Assembly: GCA_012034575.1 (NCBI GenBank)
Contig: JAAUPF010000002.1
Coordinates: 1-64,000 of the forward strand
DNA from: Richelia sp. CSU_2_1
Lineage (GTDB): Bacteria; Cyanobacteriota; Cyanobacteriia; Cyanobacteriales; Microcoleaceae
DNA length: 64,000 bases
Direction of reading: 5' to 3'
The notes below the pieces were generated by a model that worked only from the letters and a program-made list of their open reading frames with translations, did no database searches and was not told the origin of the DNA. Every line of letters starts with the position of its first letter. Within the stretch, counting starts at the first letter, position 1. The position numbers and the translations under genes are program-made. This document shows positions 1-8,817 of this stretch, in pieces.

Positions 1-167
1 GAAGAGGAAGAAGGAAGAAGAAGAGAGAAGAAGGAAGAAGGAAGAGAGAAGAAGGAAGAAGGAAGAGAGAAGAAGGAAGAAGGAAGAAGGAAAAAAGAAG
101 AGGGATAACTGTCAACTGTCAACTGTCAACTGTCAACTGTCAACTGTCAACTGTCAACTGTCAACTA
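1..167. repeat. polypurine tract plus AACTGTC heptamer array
   Basis: Positions 1-105 are a degenerate GAAGGAA/GAAGAAG purine tract. Positions 107-167 hold more than eight tandem AACTGTC heptamers. Such short tandem repeats are a known class in filamentous cyanobacterial genomes. The last unit supplies the stop codon of the following minus-strand gene, so the array touches its coding end. Confidence 0.9.
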
Positions 168-734
168 CATTTCAATCTCTTTGTTACCCAAGATCAATCT
201 GTTGCTGCTGGGGAAAGCGTAAGGAATAGTTTTAGCGGCAAATTCAACTATTTCTGTTGGTTGTTCGTACCACTCGGAATAACTGGGATTGAGTCGATCG
301 TACAATTCTTTTAAAGCTTTAATTTCTGATTCTAACAGCGCTGCTGCTTGATTGATCCGGCGCGCTTGTGCCTGCAAGCGTTTTTCTCCAGTTTGAACGT
401 CATATTCTACTTGTTTCCAGTGTTCTCCGGCTAACAATTTGTCGAGTTCCGCTTGTTTGTAATTATATACAGCTTCTTTTGGCTGTAACTGCTTTTCAAT
501 AGCTTGAATTTCTCGATCGATTTCTGCTAACTGCTGCAACCACTGTTCGCCAAAAGCTGCTGTTTGCTGTTGGAATTCGGCAATTGCTTCGGGAGTATTA
601 TTTTTGGGAAAGCTGACTGTGACGCGACAGGAGGTTCGCTGTTTGTAAAGTTGTTGTCGCGACTCTTTGAGGGCGGTAACTTCTGCGTGCAGGGTGCGGA
701 CTTCTGTTTGGAGTTCGGGGATTGTCTGACTCAT
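165..734 (-). CDS. coiled-coil hypothetical protein
   Basis: This is a 189-residue soluble protein of unknown function. It is rich in Glu, Gln, Lys and Leu, with heptad-like patterns over about residues 5-30 and 60-145, which suggests a long coiled coil. There is no signal peptide, membrane segment or catalytic motif. A short beta-like stretch (residues 36-43, CRVTVSFP) breaks the helix. The stop codon lies in the last unit of the heptamer array, so the extreme C-terminus may have been altered by the repeat. No operon partner is visible. It may be a structural or scaffold protein, but I do not recognise a named family. Confidence 0.7.
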   Translation of the reverse strand: MSQTIPELQTEVRTLHAEVTALKESRQQLYKQRTSCRVTVSFPKNNTPEAIAEFQQQTAAFGEQWLQQLAEIDREIQAIEKQLQPKEAVYNYKQAELDKLLAGEHWKQVEYDVQTGEKRLQAQARRINQAAALLESEIKALKELYDRLNPSYSEWYEQPTEIVEFAAKTIPYAFPSSNRLILGNKEIEM

Positions 735-1076
735 CGGTTCAAGTGGTAGGCCTTTTGAGTGATTTTAAGCTATGTGTCGATCTTTCTGACCGCTTCCGGG
801 TGCTTCGGAGTGGCAAGGATCTAATTTTAGCGCGATCGCACCCGGTGTCTGGGCACAATAGCGGATGGCTTTTAGCACAATGGCCGATGACAGATTTTAA
901 ATTATCAGTAAAATAATAGTTATTGTCACCCTAAATTTAGGCTGTACGACTATCTGAGTTAAAAATTAAGTTAAATTTAATGTTTCATAGGTTTCTCCCG
1001 CAATCCGGAAGTTCTGTTAAAGTTTTTAAGGGCTTTAACCGCTGACAAAAATCTATTAAATTTAGGAATCTTGTTA
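735..1076. other. intergenic region, no gene supported
   Basis: This 342-base gap separates two divergently transcribed genes and should carry both promoters. It contains a HIP1 site and is AT-rich from about 900. A 64-codon plus-strand frame at 722-916 has no ribosome binding site or recognisable product and was not accepted. Confidence 0.5.
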
Positions 1077-4000
1077 ATGAAAATTGCCGATCGATTAATT
1101 TTTGGTTATCTAACTGCTGCTATTTGTGGTGTGGTAAATGTCGCCCACAGTACAATGCCGCCAACAGTAGCAGGGAATGAAAACCAAAATTTTGCTTTAG
1201 GAGGCACTCAGCAGCAACTTAGCGATTTCCGATCGACCTCTAGTCCGAATATTCCGAGTATTTCGAGTATGTCGGCAAAGGATGTTGTAGCTGTCGATCG
1301 GTTAGTTCTAGCAGAACAGAGGCAGTGGCAAAAAAACTATATTACATCTGAGAAAAAATCGCTGCAATACGATACTTACAGTTTAACAAAAATTAGTTCT
1401 TATTTAGCTTTTATTTCCGTATTAATTTCATTTTTACTCAGAAGTAATGCGGCAAGTTCTTGCGGTCAGGCGATCGGGCGGCTTAAACTAAATTTTCCCA
1501 CAGGCAGCGGCAAACTAAAATTATGGGAAAAGGTTGCCAATAAAGCAGCAGCAGACAATGAGGAAACGATCGCAGATACTCTGGCGAAAATGACTCAAGA
1601 TTTGCAGCAAACTGTCGATTGCGCGCTCGATATTTGTGAGGGAATGAGCGTATCGATAATCGCCACATCTCCTGCAGGCAATATCCTGTCATTAAACCAA
1701 GCTACTAGCAAACTTTTAGGATACTCTAAAAAAGAGCTGATCGGGCAACCAATAGCCGTAATTTTTAAACCTACAGAAGTGCCAGTGCCGGGATCGAGCT
1801 TAGAAAGTTTAACGACCGAAAGTTTAGCCCGCAATGTCGAGAAAGTTTACTTATCAAAATCGGGAAAAAAGATTATTGTACTGCTTTCTATTTCTCCGAT
1901 TCGCGACGGCAAGGGCGAAGTAACTGGGAAACTTTACATAGCACAAGATATAACCGATCGCAAGCGGGCAGAAAGAGATTTGCAGCGCAGCGAAAAGAAG
2001 TTTCGCCAGCTAGCAGAAACAGTTAATGCTGCGGCATTTATCTATCAAGGGCGTCAACTGCGCTACGTCAATTCTCAAACAATAGCAATTACCGGATATA
2101 CCCGCGAAGAATTGCTGTCTGCCGACTTGTACGACTTGATCGATCCGGAATTTCGATCGGTAGTTAAAAACTGGGCTAAAATCAGCCCCCAGCAAGAAAA
2201 TACCAACTCAAAATACGAACTTCAAATAGTCGATAAAAATGGAGAAAAGCTTTGGATTGAAGCAACTGTAGACGCGATCAAATTCGAGAGAAAACTGTCA
2301 ATATTAGTCACGGGATTTGATATCAGCGATCGCAAACAAGCAGAATTAGAACTAGCAACATCTCTTTCCTTGCTGAAAGCAACAATTGAATCAACGGCTG
2401 ACGGCATTCTTGCCGTTGACAGCCAAGGCAAAATTGTCAGCTTCAATCACAAGTTTGCCCAGATGTGGCAAGTACCGTATTTCTTGCTCGATTCGCGAGA
2501 TAACAGCCAAGTTTGGGGATTTGCAGCCAACCATTTAAAATACCCGGAAATCTTTCTCAACGGCACTAGAGAATTGTTCGATCGACCGGAAGCAGAAAGT
2601 TACGATATCATCGAATTTAAAGATGGCAGAATCTTCGAGCGCTTGTCGCTGCCGCAGCGCACGGGCGGAAAAATTACGGGCAGAGTATTCAGCTTTCGCG
2701 ATGTAACTCAACGGCTGCGATCGGAAGAAGAACTTCGCAAAAGTGAAGAACGTTTTAACCTGCTGACGCGAGCGACAAACGATGCAGTTTGGGACTTTGA
2801 CTTGTTAAAAAATGAATATTGGTTGAGCGAAGAGTTTGATAAAGTATTCGGATATAAACTGAATGAATATCGGACGATCGAATTAGAATCATGGCGGCAA
2901 AACATTCATCCAGAAGAACGGGAAAGAGTGGTAGCAAGCTTTAACGAAGCGATGGCCGGCGGCGCTCAATGTTGGTCGGAGGAATACAGTTTTCGCCGCG
3001 CTGATGGCGGGTATGTTTTCGTGCTCGATCGCGGGTATATTATTCGCAGTGACAGCGGCCAAGCAGTGCGGGCGATAGGCACCATGATGGACATCACCCA
3101 GCGCAAACAAGCGGAAGAAATTATTCGCTATCAAGCTGTTTACGACCAACTGACAGGTTTGCCCAACCGGATACTTTTTAACGAGCGATTGCTAGCAGCA
3201 TTAAAACAAGCCCAAAAAACTAATAAAATGCTGGCAGTGATGTTTTTAGACTTAGACAGATTTAAAAAGATTAATGATACCCTAGGTCATGCAGCGGGCG
3301 ATCGGCTGTTAGAAAGTTTTGCAGGAAGAATCGGCGACACTCTGCGATCGACAGATACCGTTGCCCGCTGGGGAGGCGACGAATTTACCGTACTTTTACC
3401 CGACATTCACAGCCGAGAAGATGTCATCAAAACAGCTCAAAGAATCCTCGATAAATTAAAGCCTGCATTTAAAATAGAAGCACAGCCCCTGCACGTTAGC
3501 AGCAGCATCGGCATTGCGCTTTATCCCGACGACGGCGAAGATGCCGAAACTTTAGTTAAAAATGCCGATGCCGCCCTGTACCGCGCCAAAGAAAGAGGCA
3601 GAAATAACTATCAGTTTTATACTGCCACAATGAATCCCCAAGGCAGCCAATTGCTGACCTTAGAAAGCAGGCTGCACGAAGCTTTAGAACGTGGAGAATT
3701 TGAGGTTTATTTCCAGCCGAAAGTCAACATCAATACCTGGAAAATACAGGGCATGGAAGCTCTGGTACGCTGGCAGCATCCAGAATTCGGTTTAGTTGCG
3801 CCCGGTACATTTATTCCGATGGCCGAAGAGAACGGATTAATCGTACCCATTGGCGAATGGGTGCTGAAAACTGCTTGCGCTCAAAATAAAGCTTGGCAAG
3901 ATGCCTTGCATCCAGATTTGCGGATAGCAGTTAATTTTTCTGCCCGACAGTTCCAGCAATTTAATTTAGTGAAAATGGTAGCAAACTGTTTGGAAGAAAC

Positions 4001-4439
4001 TAATTTATCGCCCAAGTATTTAGAAGTAGAAATTACTGAAAGTACAGCCATCCAAGATGTGGAATACACGATTAAAATTTTGAGAGAATTGCAGGATATG
4101 GGAGTGCAGATTGCGTTGGACGATTTTGGCACGGGTTATTGTTCTCTAAATTATCTCAAAAAGTTTCCGTTGCATATTTTAAAAATAGATAAATCTTTTG
4201 TCAGCGAACTGACCACAGATACGCGCCAACGCGCGATCGCCAATGCCGTAGCGACTTTGGGCAGAGATTTGAACTTGAGCGTGGTGGCAGAAGGAGTAGA
4301 AAACAAGGAACAGTTAGAGTGTTTGCGCACTCTACACTGTCAAGAAATTCAGGGTTACTATTTTAGTCGGGCGCTATCAGCAAATGATGCTAGCAAACTG
4401 TTAGTAAATTCTCTGTTGAAGAAAGTGAAGATTGCTTAA
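1077..4439 (+). CDS. membrane PAS-GGDEF-EAL c-di-GMP signalling protein
   Basis: This 1120-residue protein probably makes and/or degrades cyclic di-GMP. An N-terminal signal or membrane segment (about residues 8-26) and a second hydrophobic stretch (about 105-122) bracket a roughly 80-residue extracytoplasmic region. About four PAS/PAC sensor modules follow (about 190-690), each ending in a typical DITDRK-like linker. The GGDEF domain has an intact RWGGDEF motif near residue 768 and an RSTD inhibitory I-site five residues upstream. The EAL domain has EALVRW, DDFGTGY and AEGVE motifs, so both activities look possible. Start: TTG at 1071 is in frame, but ATG at 1077 sits nine bases after AGGA and is preferred. 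The signals sensed are unknown. Confidence 0.93.
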   Translation: MKIADRLIFGYLTAAICGVVNVAHSTMPPTVAGNENQNFALGGTQQQLSDFRSTSSPNIPSISSMSAKDVVAVDRLVLAEQRQWQKNYITSEKKSLQYDTYSLTKISSYLAFISVLISFLLRSNAASSCGQAIGRLKLNFPTGSGKLKLWEKVANKAAADNEETIADTLAKMTQDLQQTVDCALDICEGMSVSIIATSPAGNILSLNQATSKLLGYSKKELIGQPIAVIFKPTEVPVPGSSLESLTTESLARNVEKVYLSKSGKKIIVLLSISPIRDGKGEVTGKLYIAQDITDRKRAERDLQRSEKKFRQLAETVNAAAFIYQGRQLRYVNSQTIAITGYTREELLSADLYDLIDPEFRSVVKNWAKISPQQENTNSKYELQIVDKNGEKLWIEATVDAIKFERKLSILVTGFDISDRKQAELELATSLSLLKATIESTADGILAVDSQGKIVSFNHKFAQMWQVPYFLLDSRDNSQVWGFAANHLKYPEIFLNGTRELFDRPEAESYDIIEFKDGRIFERLSLPQRTGGKITGRVFSFRDVTQRLRSEEELRKSEERFNLLTRATNDAVWDFDLLKNEYWLSEEFDKVFGYKLNEYRTIELESWRQNIHPEERERVVASFNEAMAGGAQCWSEEYSFRRADGGYVFVLDRGYIIRSDSGQAVRAIGTMMDITQRKQAEEIIRYQAVYDQLTGLPNRILFNERLLAALKQAQKTNKMLAVMFLDLDRFKKINDTLGHAAGDRLLESFAGRIGDTLRSTDTVARWGGDEFTVLLPDIHSREDVIKTAQRILDKLKPAFKIEAQPLHVSSSIGIALYPDDGEDAETLVKNADAALYRAKERGRNNYQFYTATMNPQGSQLLTLESRLHEALERGEFEVYFQPKVNINTWKIQGMEALVRWQHPEFGLVAPGTFIPMAEENGLIVPIGEWVLKTACAQNKAWQDALHPDLRIAVNFSARQFQQFNLVKMVANCLEETNLSPKYLEVEITESTAIQDVEYTIKILRELQDMGVQIALDDFGTGYCSLNYLKKFPLHILKIDKSFVSELTTDTRQRAIANAVATLGRDLNLSVVAEGVENKEQLECLRTLHCQEIQGYYFSRALSANDASKLLVNSLLKKVKIA

Positions 4440-4442
4440 TTC

Positions 4443-4615
4443 GCCGCTTCATCAAACCGACCTTCTATCATATTGAACCGCAGGTTCCTGTTTCATTGAG
4501 GCAAAAGGTGACACATTTTCCTGTTATCTCCTTGTTGCGGAATTTTGCAAAAATTGTCATGTAGTCTTTTGCGATGAAATATTTACCGCTATTGCTCTAG
4601 ATCGTAATTTGACTT
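4443..4615 (-). pseudogene. degraded duplicate of the 5.2-5.4 kb gene junction
   Basis: Positions about 4447-4613 align without gaps to 5217-5383, at a constant offset of 770 bases. Long shared blocks include the text around CATTGAGGC and ACACATTTTCCTGTTA. The intact copy covers the start of the retropepsin-like gene and the 3' half of its upstream partner. This copy has no open frame and is a relic of duplication. The rest of the gap, up to 4872, holds HIP1 sites and nothing recognisable. Confidence 0.75.
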
Positions 4616-4872
4616 ATATTTATCGATCGAAAACCCAGTTTCTGACTGTGGTGGCGGGGTAATAAAAAAGCGATCGCCCTTAACCGGCATCTGGTAAGTG
4701 CGATCGCAACTATGAATCAGCTACTTATATATCGGGTTCAAGGGGTAGTTTTTACGCATTTACACGGGAATTTTTACAAAACTTCAAATTCTGGTGCAAA
4801 TCTCGATCGTGCGAGTGCCAGCTAAGCTGTTAGTGAAAGTATAGTGTCAAAGGGGCGATCGAGCTGCTAATT

Positions 4873-5241
4873 CTACCCCAAAGTCAGGATTCCCGCTGCC
4901 AAATCTACCACCAGCCGCTTAGTTTTCAACCACTCCATCCCGATGAGAATTTCTGGTATTTCATCGCCCACCACAACAGGAATATTAAATTCTGCACCGT
5001 CAATTTGCACGATACCGGCATAAACATTAAATAGGCCTTCACCTCGTGCAGTTGTCAGCGAAAGTTTCTCGTCTATCATCTCCCAACTCAAACTTTCTAA
5101 ATCCTGAGAATTAACAGCCACCCAACCTGTAAAACCTGTATCTAGCAATGCTTCGACTAGGAACAATTCGCCACTTGCCGTCACTAAACCGATTTCAAAA
5201 AATAAACGATTCGTTTCTTCCTCAAACCGGCCTTCTATCAT
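4873..5241 (-). CDS. retropepsin-like (clan AA) aspartic protease family protein
   Basis: This 122-residue single-domain protein has the pattern of a half-size aspartic protease. ALLDTGFTG near residue 32 supplies the catalytic DTG, and ILIGMEWL near residue 98 is the hydrophobic-hydrophobic-Gly flap-closing motif. Enzymes of this clan act as homodimers, each subunit giving one Asp. There is no signal peptide, so it is probably cytoplasmic. Its start overlaps the stop of the upstream gene by four bases (ATGA), implying translational coupling. Such small proteins are common in cyanobacteria and their substrates are not known. A second family member lies at 14175. Confidence 0.85.
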   Translation of the reverse strand: MIEGRFEEETNRLFFEIGLVTASGELFLVEALLDTGFTGWVAVNSQDLESLSWEMIDEKLSLTTARGEGLFNVYAGIVQIDGAEFNIPVVVGDEIPEILIGMEWLKTKRLVVDLAAGILTLG

Positions 5242-5558
5242 ATCGTACCGCAGCTTCCCGTTTCATTGAGGCGAAAGGTGACACATTTTCCTGTTATTTC
5301 TTTAGTTCGGAATTTTTCAAAAAGCGCCATGTAATCTTTGGCGATAAAATATTTACCGCTATTTCGATCGATCGTAATGTACCAGTTGTAGTGTTCTTTG
5401 ATGAGTTGTGGACGTACTCGTTCAAAAATGGCGCGACAGTAGTTATAGCGTTCTTCGGTTTCAACCTGTTGTTTTGCTTTCTCTTCGGCAGAAATCGGGA
5501 CTTTTTTATCTCTGCTAGGCAGGCGGCGGGGTTTCCATCCAGGGGGTGCTGTTGTCAT
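5238..5558 (-). CDS. conserved hypothetical protein coupled to the aspartic protease
   Basis: This is a 106-residue, basic, soluble protein. The N-terminal 30 residues are low-complexity and charged. The rest is an alpha/beta-looking region with an aromatic segment (HYNWYITIDRNSGKYFIA, about residues 56-73). It is the first gene of a two-gene unit with the downstream protease, overlapping it by four bases. A fragment matching its 3' half is found again at 4447-4613. I do not recognise a catalytic motif. The constant pairing suggests a joint role, possibly antitoxin/toxin-like, but that is only a guess. Confidence 0.7.
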   Translation of the reverse strand: MTTAPPGWKPRRLPSRDKKVPISAEEKAKQQVETEERYNYCRAIFERVRPQLIKEHYNWYITIDRNSGKYFIAKDYMALFEKFRTKEITGKCVTFRLNETGSCGTI

Positions 5559-5634
5559 TGTTCTTTTGGAGTAGCTGCTAGTTTATTTTACCAAATTTAC
5601 GCATTCACGATCGAAGCTGTATGCTGCTTTTTTG

Positions 5635-5663
5635 AACCGCAGAGGGCGCAGAGGGCGCAGAGG
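5635..5663. repeat. CGCAGAG-type dispersed repeat
   Basis: AACCGCAGAGGGCGCAGAG with a further repeat unit. The same element recurs at 17068-17098 and, inverted, at 18054-18087. It is a dispersed spacer element of this genome. Confidence 0.8.
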
Positions 5664-5716
5664 AGGGGTAAAAGAGAGGGGAGGGGGGAGTGTTAGGTTG
5701 ATTCTTTATTTTTCGT

Positions 5717-8032
5717 CTATTTAGTTAGGAGTTTTTGGAAAGTTTTATACATATCTTCTGCTAATTTTTTGGGGTTCCATAAAGGCGCGAGATGTTCTGG
5801 TTGTTTCGATTTTATCAAATGTTCTTTCACTGCATTTCTCAAACTAGCATCGCGCCCGAATTTAACTCCCCATTGCGTGTATTCTTCCCAACTCCAAGCC
5901 GCACCGACATCGAGATTTGCACTTTTGAGAAATGCGTAACCCATGCGCGAAAGATATTGATCGCCCGATCGAGTGACAACTGGCAAATTCGCCCACAATG
6001 CCTCTAAATTATGAGTCCCGCCGTTGTAAGGATAGGAATCTAACAGCACGTCAGCTACGTAATAAATCGCCCGGTGTTCTTCCTCCGTTCGAGTTTGACC
6101 GATAAATTTAATTCGCGCAAAATCTACACCCTGAATTTCGCATTCTTCGCGGTATGTAGAGTGAATAATTTCTGGATCTCCTTGACCTTTGCGGATTAAT
6201 ATGCTGTCGGGTACTTGTTTGAGGATTTTAACTTGTGCTTCTACCATTTCAGGATTAGTTTTTCTGCCGGGGGCGACGCACAAATAAGCCATTTGTTCCA
6301 AACCTATTCCTAGGGCATTTCTGATTGCTTCGCGATTCACCGGAATGGTTTGCAATTCGCCAATTGCTACCGAACAACTGGGCAATCTTACTAACTGTTC
6401 TAAGTAATGTTTTTCCACGCCTTGAGGGTGAGTGTGTTCGTCGCAAAGAAAATAGCAATCTGGCGAAATGTAAGGCGAGTCAAACCCCAGCCAAGTAACG
6501 CAAATTCCGGCAGGATGCGGGTACATGACTTCGACATTTGTCGGGACTGTCATCGAGTCTAAATCGATTAAAACATCTAAATTGTCTTGCACGACTTCGG
6601 CATAAATTTCTCCGCCATCGGCAAACCCATTCGGATATCTTTTCGGCCAGTAAAACTTGCCTGCCATTTGTTCAAATCTTTCGGTAACTTCATCTCGATT
6701 TAGTTTGCCGGTAACGTAAAGGTGAACGTGGGGAGTGATGCGACTTAATTCGCGAATTAAGGCTTCGCTGCACCAGCCTACAGAGTGGCGGCGGAAGTGT
6801 TTTGACAGGAAGCCGATTCTTAAAGGCTTTTGCTTTACTTGGGATAGTTCGAGTTTGATTCTGTCGGTACGAGGGCGCTGCGGGACGGCTTTTTTGTAGT
6901 ATTCTTTGGCAATTAATCGGTAGAAATTGGCGTTTTCCTCGATGTTGTCGCGCAGGTGGGAAACTGCAAACAAGAAGATTTCGTACAGCAGTTTGAGTTC
7001 GATAACGCTGAAGGTTTCGCATTTTTCGTAGCAGAGTTGTTCGATTTCTTCGAGTTTCTGAAGTGCTTCTTTGCTGACGCCGGATTGCAAGTAGGAAAAA
7101 ACGTAGGCTGTGGCTGACATGACTGGGGCGACATCGCCGCAATTATTGCAGTAATTATCGGCAACATTGCGAGCTCCGGCAAGGTTGGTGGAATGACTCA
7201 GCAGATCGCATAATTGTTGGTGGGCTTCACTGTATTTGGGATTAATATCGATCGCCCTTTGAAAATGTTCGATCGCCTCTAGGGGTTTGTCTTGTTTTTT
7301 AATGTGTCCCATCCGGCAGTAAACTTCTGCCCAATCCGGTTTAAATTTCAGGGCTTGCTGGTAGCTGCTGTCGGCTGCTTCTAACTCTCCTAACATGGAA
7401 AATGCGTTACCCATATTAGCGTGAACTTCGGGCCATTCGGGATTGACTTCTAAAGCTTTTCGGTAGTGTTTTATGCCTGATTCGTAGTTGTATTGCTGTA
7501 AAAATGAGTTGCCGAGATTGTAGTTTAAAACTGCTAATTCGGGTTTTAAATCGAGGGCTTTTTGATAGTGAGTAATCGCTGCATCGATATTTCCCTGCTG
7601 CGATCGCGCGCTACCGATGTTAGCATAGGCTTCTGCCCAATCCGGTTTGATGGCAATGGCTTTTTCGTAACTTTCTACCGCTTCGTCCCGTTTGCCTTGA
7701 GATAGCAACCGATTGCCTAAATTGAAGTGAAAATCGGCACCGACTAGCTGCGGGTTGAGTTCGGATGTGCGTTTAAAACAGGCGATCGCAGCTTCGGTAT
7801 TGCCGGCTTTGTGATATACTTTGCCTAAGTTCCAGTGCGCGCCGGCTAAATTTGGACTGAGAGAAATTGCTTGTTGGTAGTGGACGATCGCCTCTGATAA
7901 GCGTCCCATTTTGAAATACATACTGCCGATATTTGCCCGCACTTCGGCAAAGTTTGGTTGCAATTGTAGGGCTTGCGAGTACGATCGAATTGCTGCTTCG
8001 ATTTTGCCTTCTGCTTGCAATGCGTTGCCCAA
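5717..8032 (-). CDS. TPR-OGT (SPINDLY-like, GT41) C-terminal part of a frameshifted giant gene
   Basis: This frame holds the C-terminal 771 residues of a larger protein. About eight tetratricopeptide repeats (residues 1-290, each near 34 residues with the W/Y-A-Y-x-N-x-G pattern) are followed by a GT41/OGT catalytic region (about 400-765). It has IGFLSKHFRRHSVG, VTWLGFDSP, LLDSYPYNGGTHN and LPVVTRSGDQYLSRMG, matching the conserved blocks of O-GlcNAc transferases that bind the nucleotide sugar. The reading frame continues upstream past its first ATG (8032) to the HIP1 site at 8087-8094. There, one missing base separates it from the preceding frame, which ends in the same TPR. It should be read with the next two entries as one protein of about 1486 residues. 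It may glycosylate proteins on Ser/Thr; the sugar used is unknown. Confidence 0.9.
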   Translation of the reverse strand: MGNALQAEGKIEAAIRSYSQALQLQPNFAEVRANIGSMYFKMGRLSEAIVHYQQAISLSPNLAGAHWNLGKVYHKAGNTEAAIACFKRTSELNPQLVGADFHFNLGNRLLSQGKRDEAVESYEKAIAIKPDWAEAYANIGSARSQQGNIDAAITHYQKALDLKPELAVLNYNLGNSFLQQYNYESGIKHYRKALEVNPEWPEVHANMGNAFSMLGELEAADSSYQQALKFKPDWAEVYCRMGHIKKQDKPLEAIEHFQRAIDINPKYSEAHQQLCDLLSHSTNLAGARNVADNYCNNCGDVAPVMSATAYVFSYLQSGVSKEALQKLEEIEQLCYEKCETFSVIELKLLYEIFLFAVSHLRDNIEENANFYRLIAKEYYKKAVPQRPRTDRIKLELSQVKQKPLRIGFLSKHFRRHSVGWCSEALIRELSRITPHVHLYVTGKLNRDEVTERFEQMAGKFYWPKRYPNGFADGGEIYAEVVQDNLDVLIDLDSMTVPTNVEVMYPHPAGICVTWLGFDSPYISPDCYFLCDEHTHPQGVEKHYLEQLVRLPSCSVAIGELQTIPVNREAIRNALGIGLEQMAYLCVAPGRKTNPEMVEAQVKILKQVPDSILIRKGQGDPEIIHSTYREECEIQGVDFARIKFIGQTRTEEEHRAIYYVADVLLDSYPYNGGTHNLEALWANLPVVTRSGDQYLSRMGYAFLKSANLDVGAAWSWEEYTQWGVKFGRDASLRNAVKEHLIKSKQPEHLAPLWNPKKLAEDMYKTFQKLLTK

Positions 8033-8067
8033 TGTTACGTAGCCGTGGGTGTAATCGGGCCGGATTT

Positions 8068-8817
8068 TTAAGGCTTGCTGGCAGGCGCGATCGCTTCTTT
8101 AATTTTACCTTTCACCAAACAGTTTTCTGCTAAAATTTTATACTGTTCTACTGCTTGAAAGTTGGCAGTTGGCGCGCTATCTGGCAAATTCAGCGGCGCA
8201 ACTGGTTCGGAAATTTCCTCGGGATTGGTGAAAGTAGTATCTAAATTTTCAGTTGTTTTAACTGGCGGCAAGTTGATGCTGGAAGGCTGCAAGCCGTAAC
8301 CTTCATCTTTGTTTACTGATATTGCTTGCTGCGCGCCGGATTCGGTTTCTAATTCGATAAAATTTTCCGATGCAGTTTGGCGATCTTTTTCTTGCAATAA
8401 ATTAGCTAATTTCTCCGCAGTAGCTGGATCTTTCGGCTGCATTTCGAGCACTTTTTGGTAACAAACAATTGCTGCATCTAATTTACCTTGCTGTTGCAAA
8501 ACGCTGCCGAGCATCAACTGCACGGCACGCAAACTCGGATTAATGTCAAGAGCTTTTTGGTAACAATTTGCAGCGCTATCCAATTGCCCTAATTTGTAAT
8601 ACATACTGCCCAGATTAGCGCTAGCTTCAGCAAAATCCGGCTGAATTCTTAAAGCTTGGGAGTAAGCTTGAATTGCCTTTTCTAGATCGTTTTGAGCGTG
8701 CCAAGCATTGCCGATCGTCAAATAAGCAGGAGCAAAATTCGGTTGATATTTCAAAGCGAGATAGCAGCGATCGATCGCCCGTGCAAATTTCCCTTGCAAA
8801 ACATCAATTTCCGCCAA
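8068..8817 (-). CDS. TPR middle part of the frameshifted GT4-TPR-OGT gene
   Basis: This 249-residue frame holds tetratricopeptide repeats at both ends and an acidic, low-complexity linker (about residues 150-225). The last real residues are KIKEAIA at the HIP1 site 8087-8094. After that the frame reads nonsense, while the next frame continues the TPR (ACQQALKIRPDYTHGYV). Upstream, the true frame extends beyond the first ATG to about 8880, reading IASYNKALEFNREDAEVYKQ. Both junctions are repaired by restoring one C to GCGATCGCCG. It is not an independent gene; the TPRs connect the glycosyltransferase head to the OGT tail. Confidence 0.8.
   Translation of the reverse strand: MAEIDVLQGKFARAIDRCYLALKYQPNFAPAYLTIGNAWHAQNDLEKAIQAYSQALRIQPDFAEASANLGSMYYKLGQLDSAANCYQKALDINPSLRAVQLMLGSVLQQQGKLDAAIVCYQKVLEMQPKDPATAEKLANLLQEKDRQTASENFIELETESGAQQAISVNKDEGYGLQPSSINLPPVKTTENLDTTFTNPEEISEPVAPLNLPDSAPTANFQAVEQYKILAENCLVKGKIKEAIAPASKP

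Noticed and set aside
107-167. CRISPR-like array
   Set aside because: Units are contiguous seven-base heptamers with no spacers and no cas genes nearby; the same holds for the other arrays in the window.
722-916. 64-codon plus-strand frame upstream of the c-di-GMP gene
   Set aside because: No ribosome binding site, no recognisable motif, and it overlaps the start of the minus-strand coiled-coil gene.
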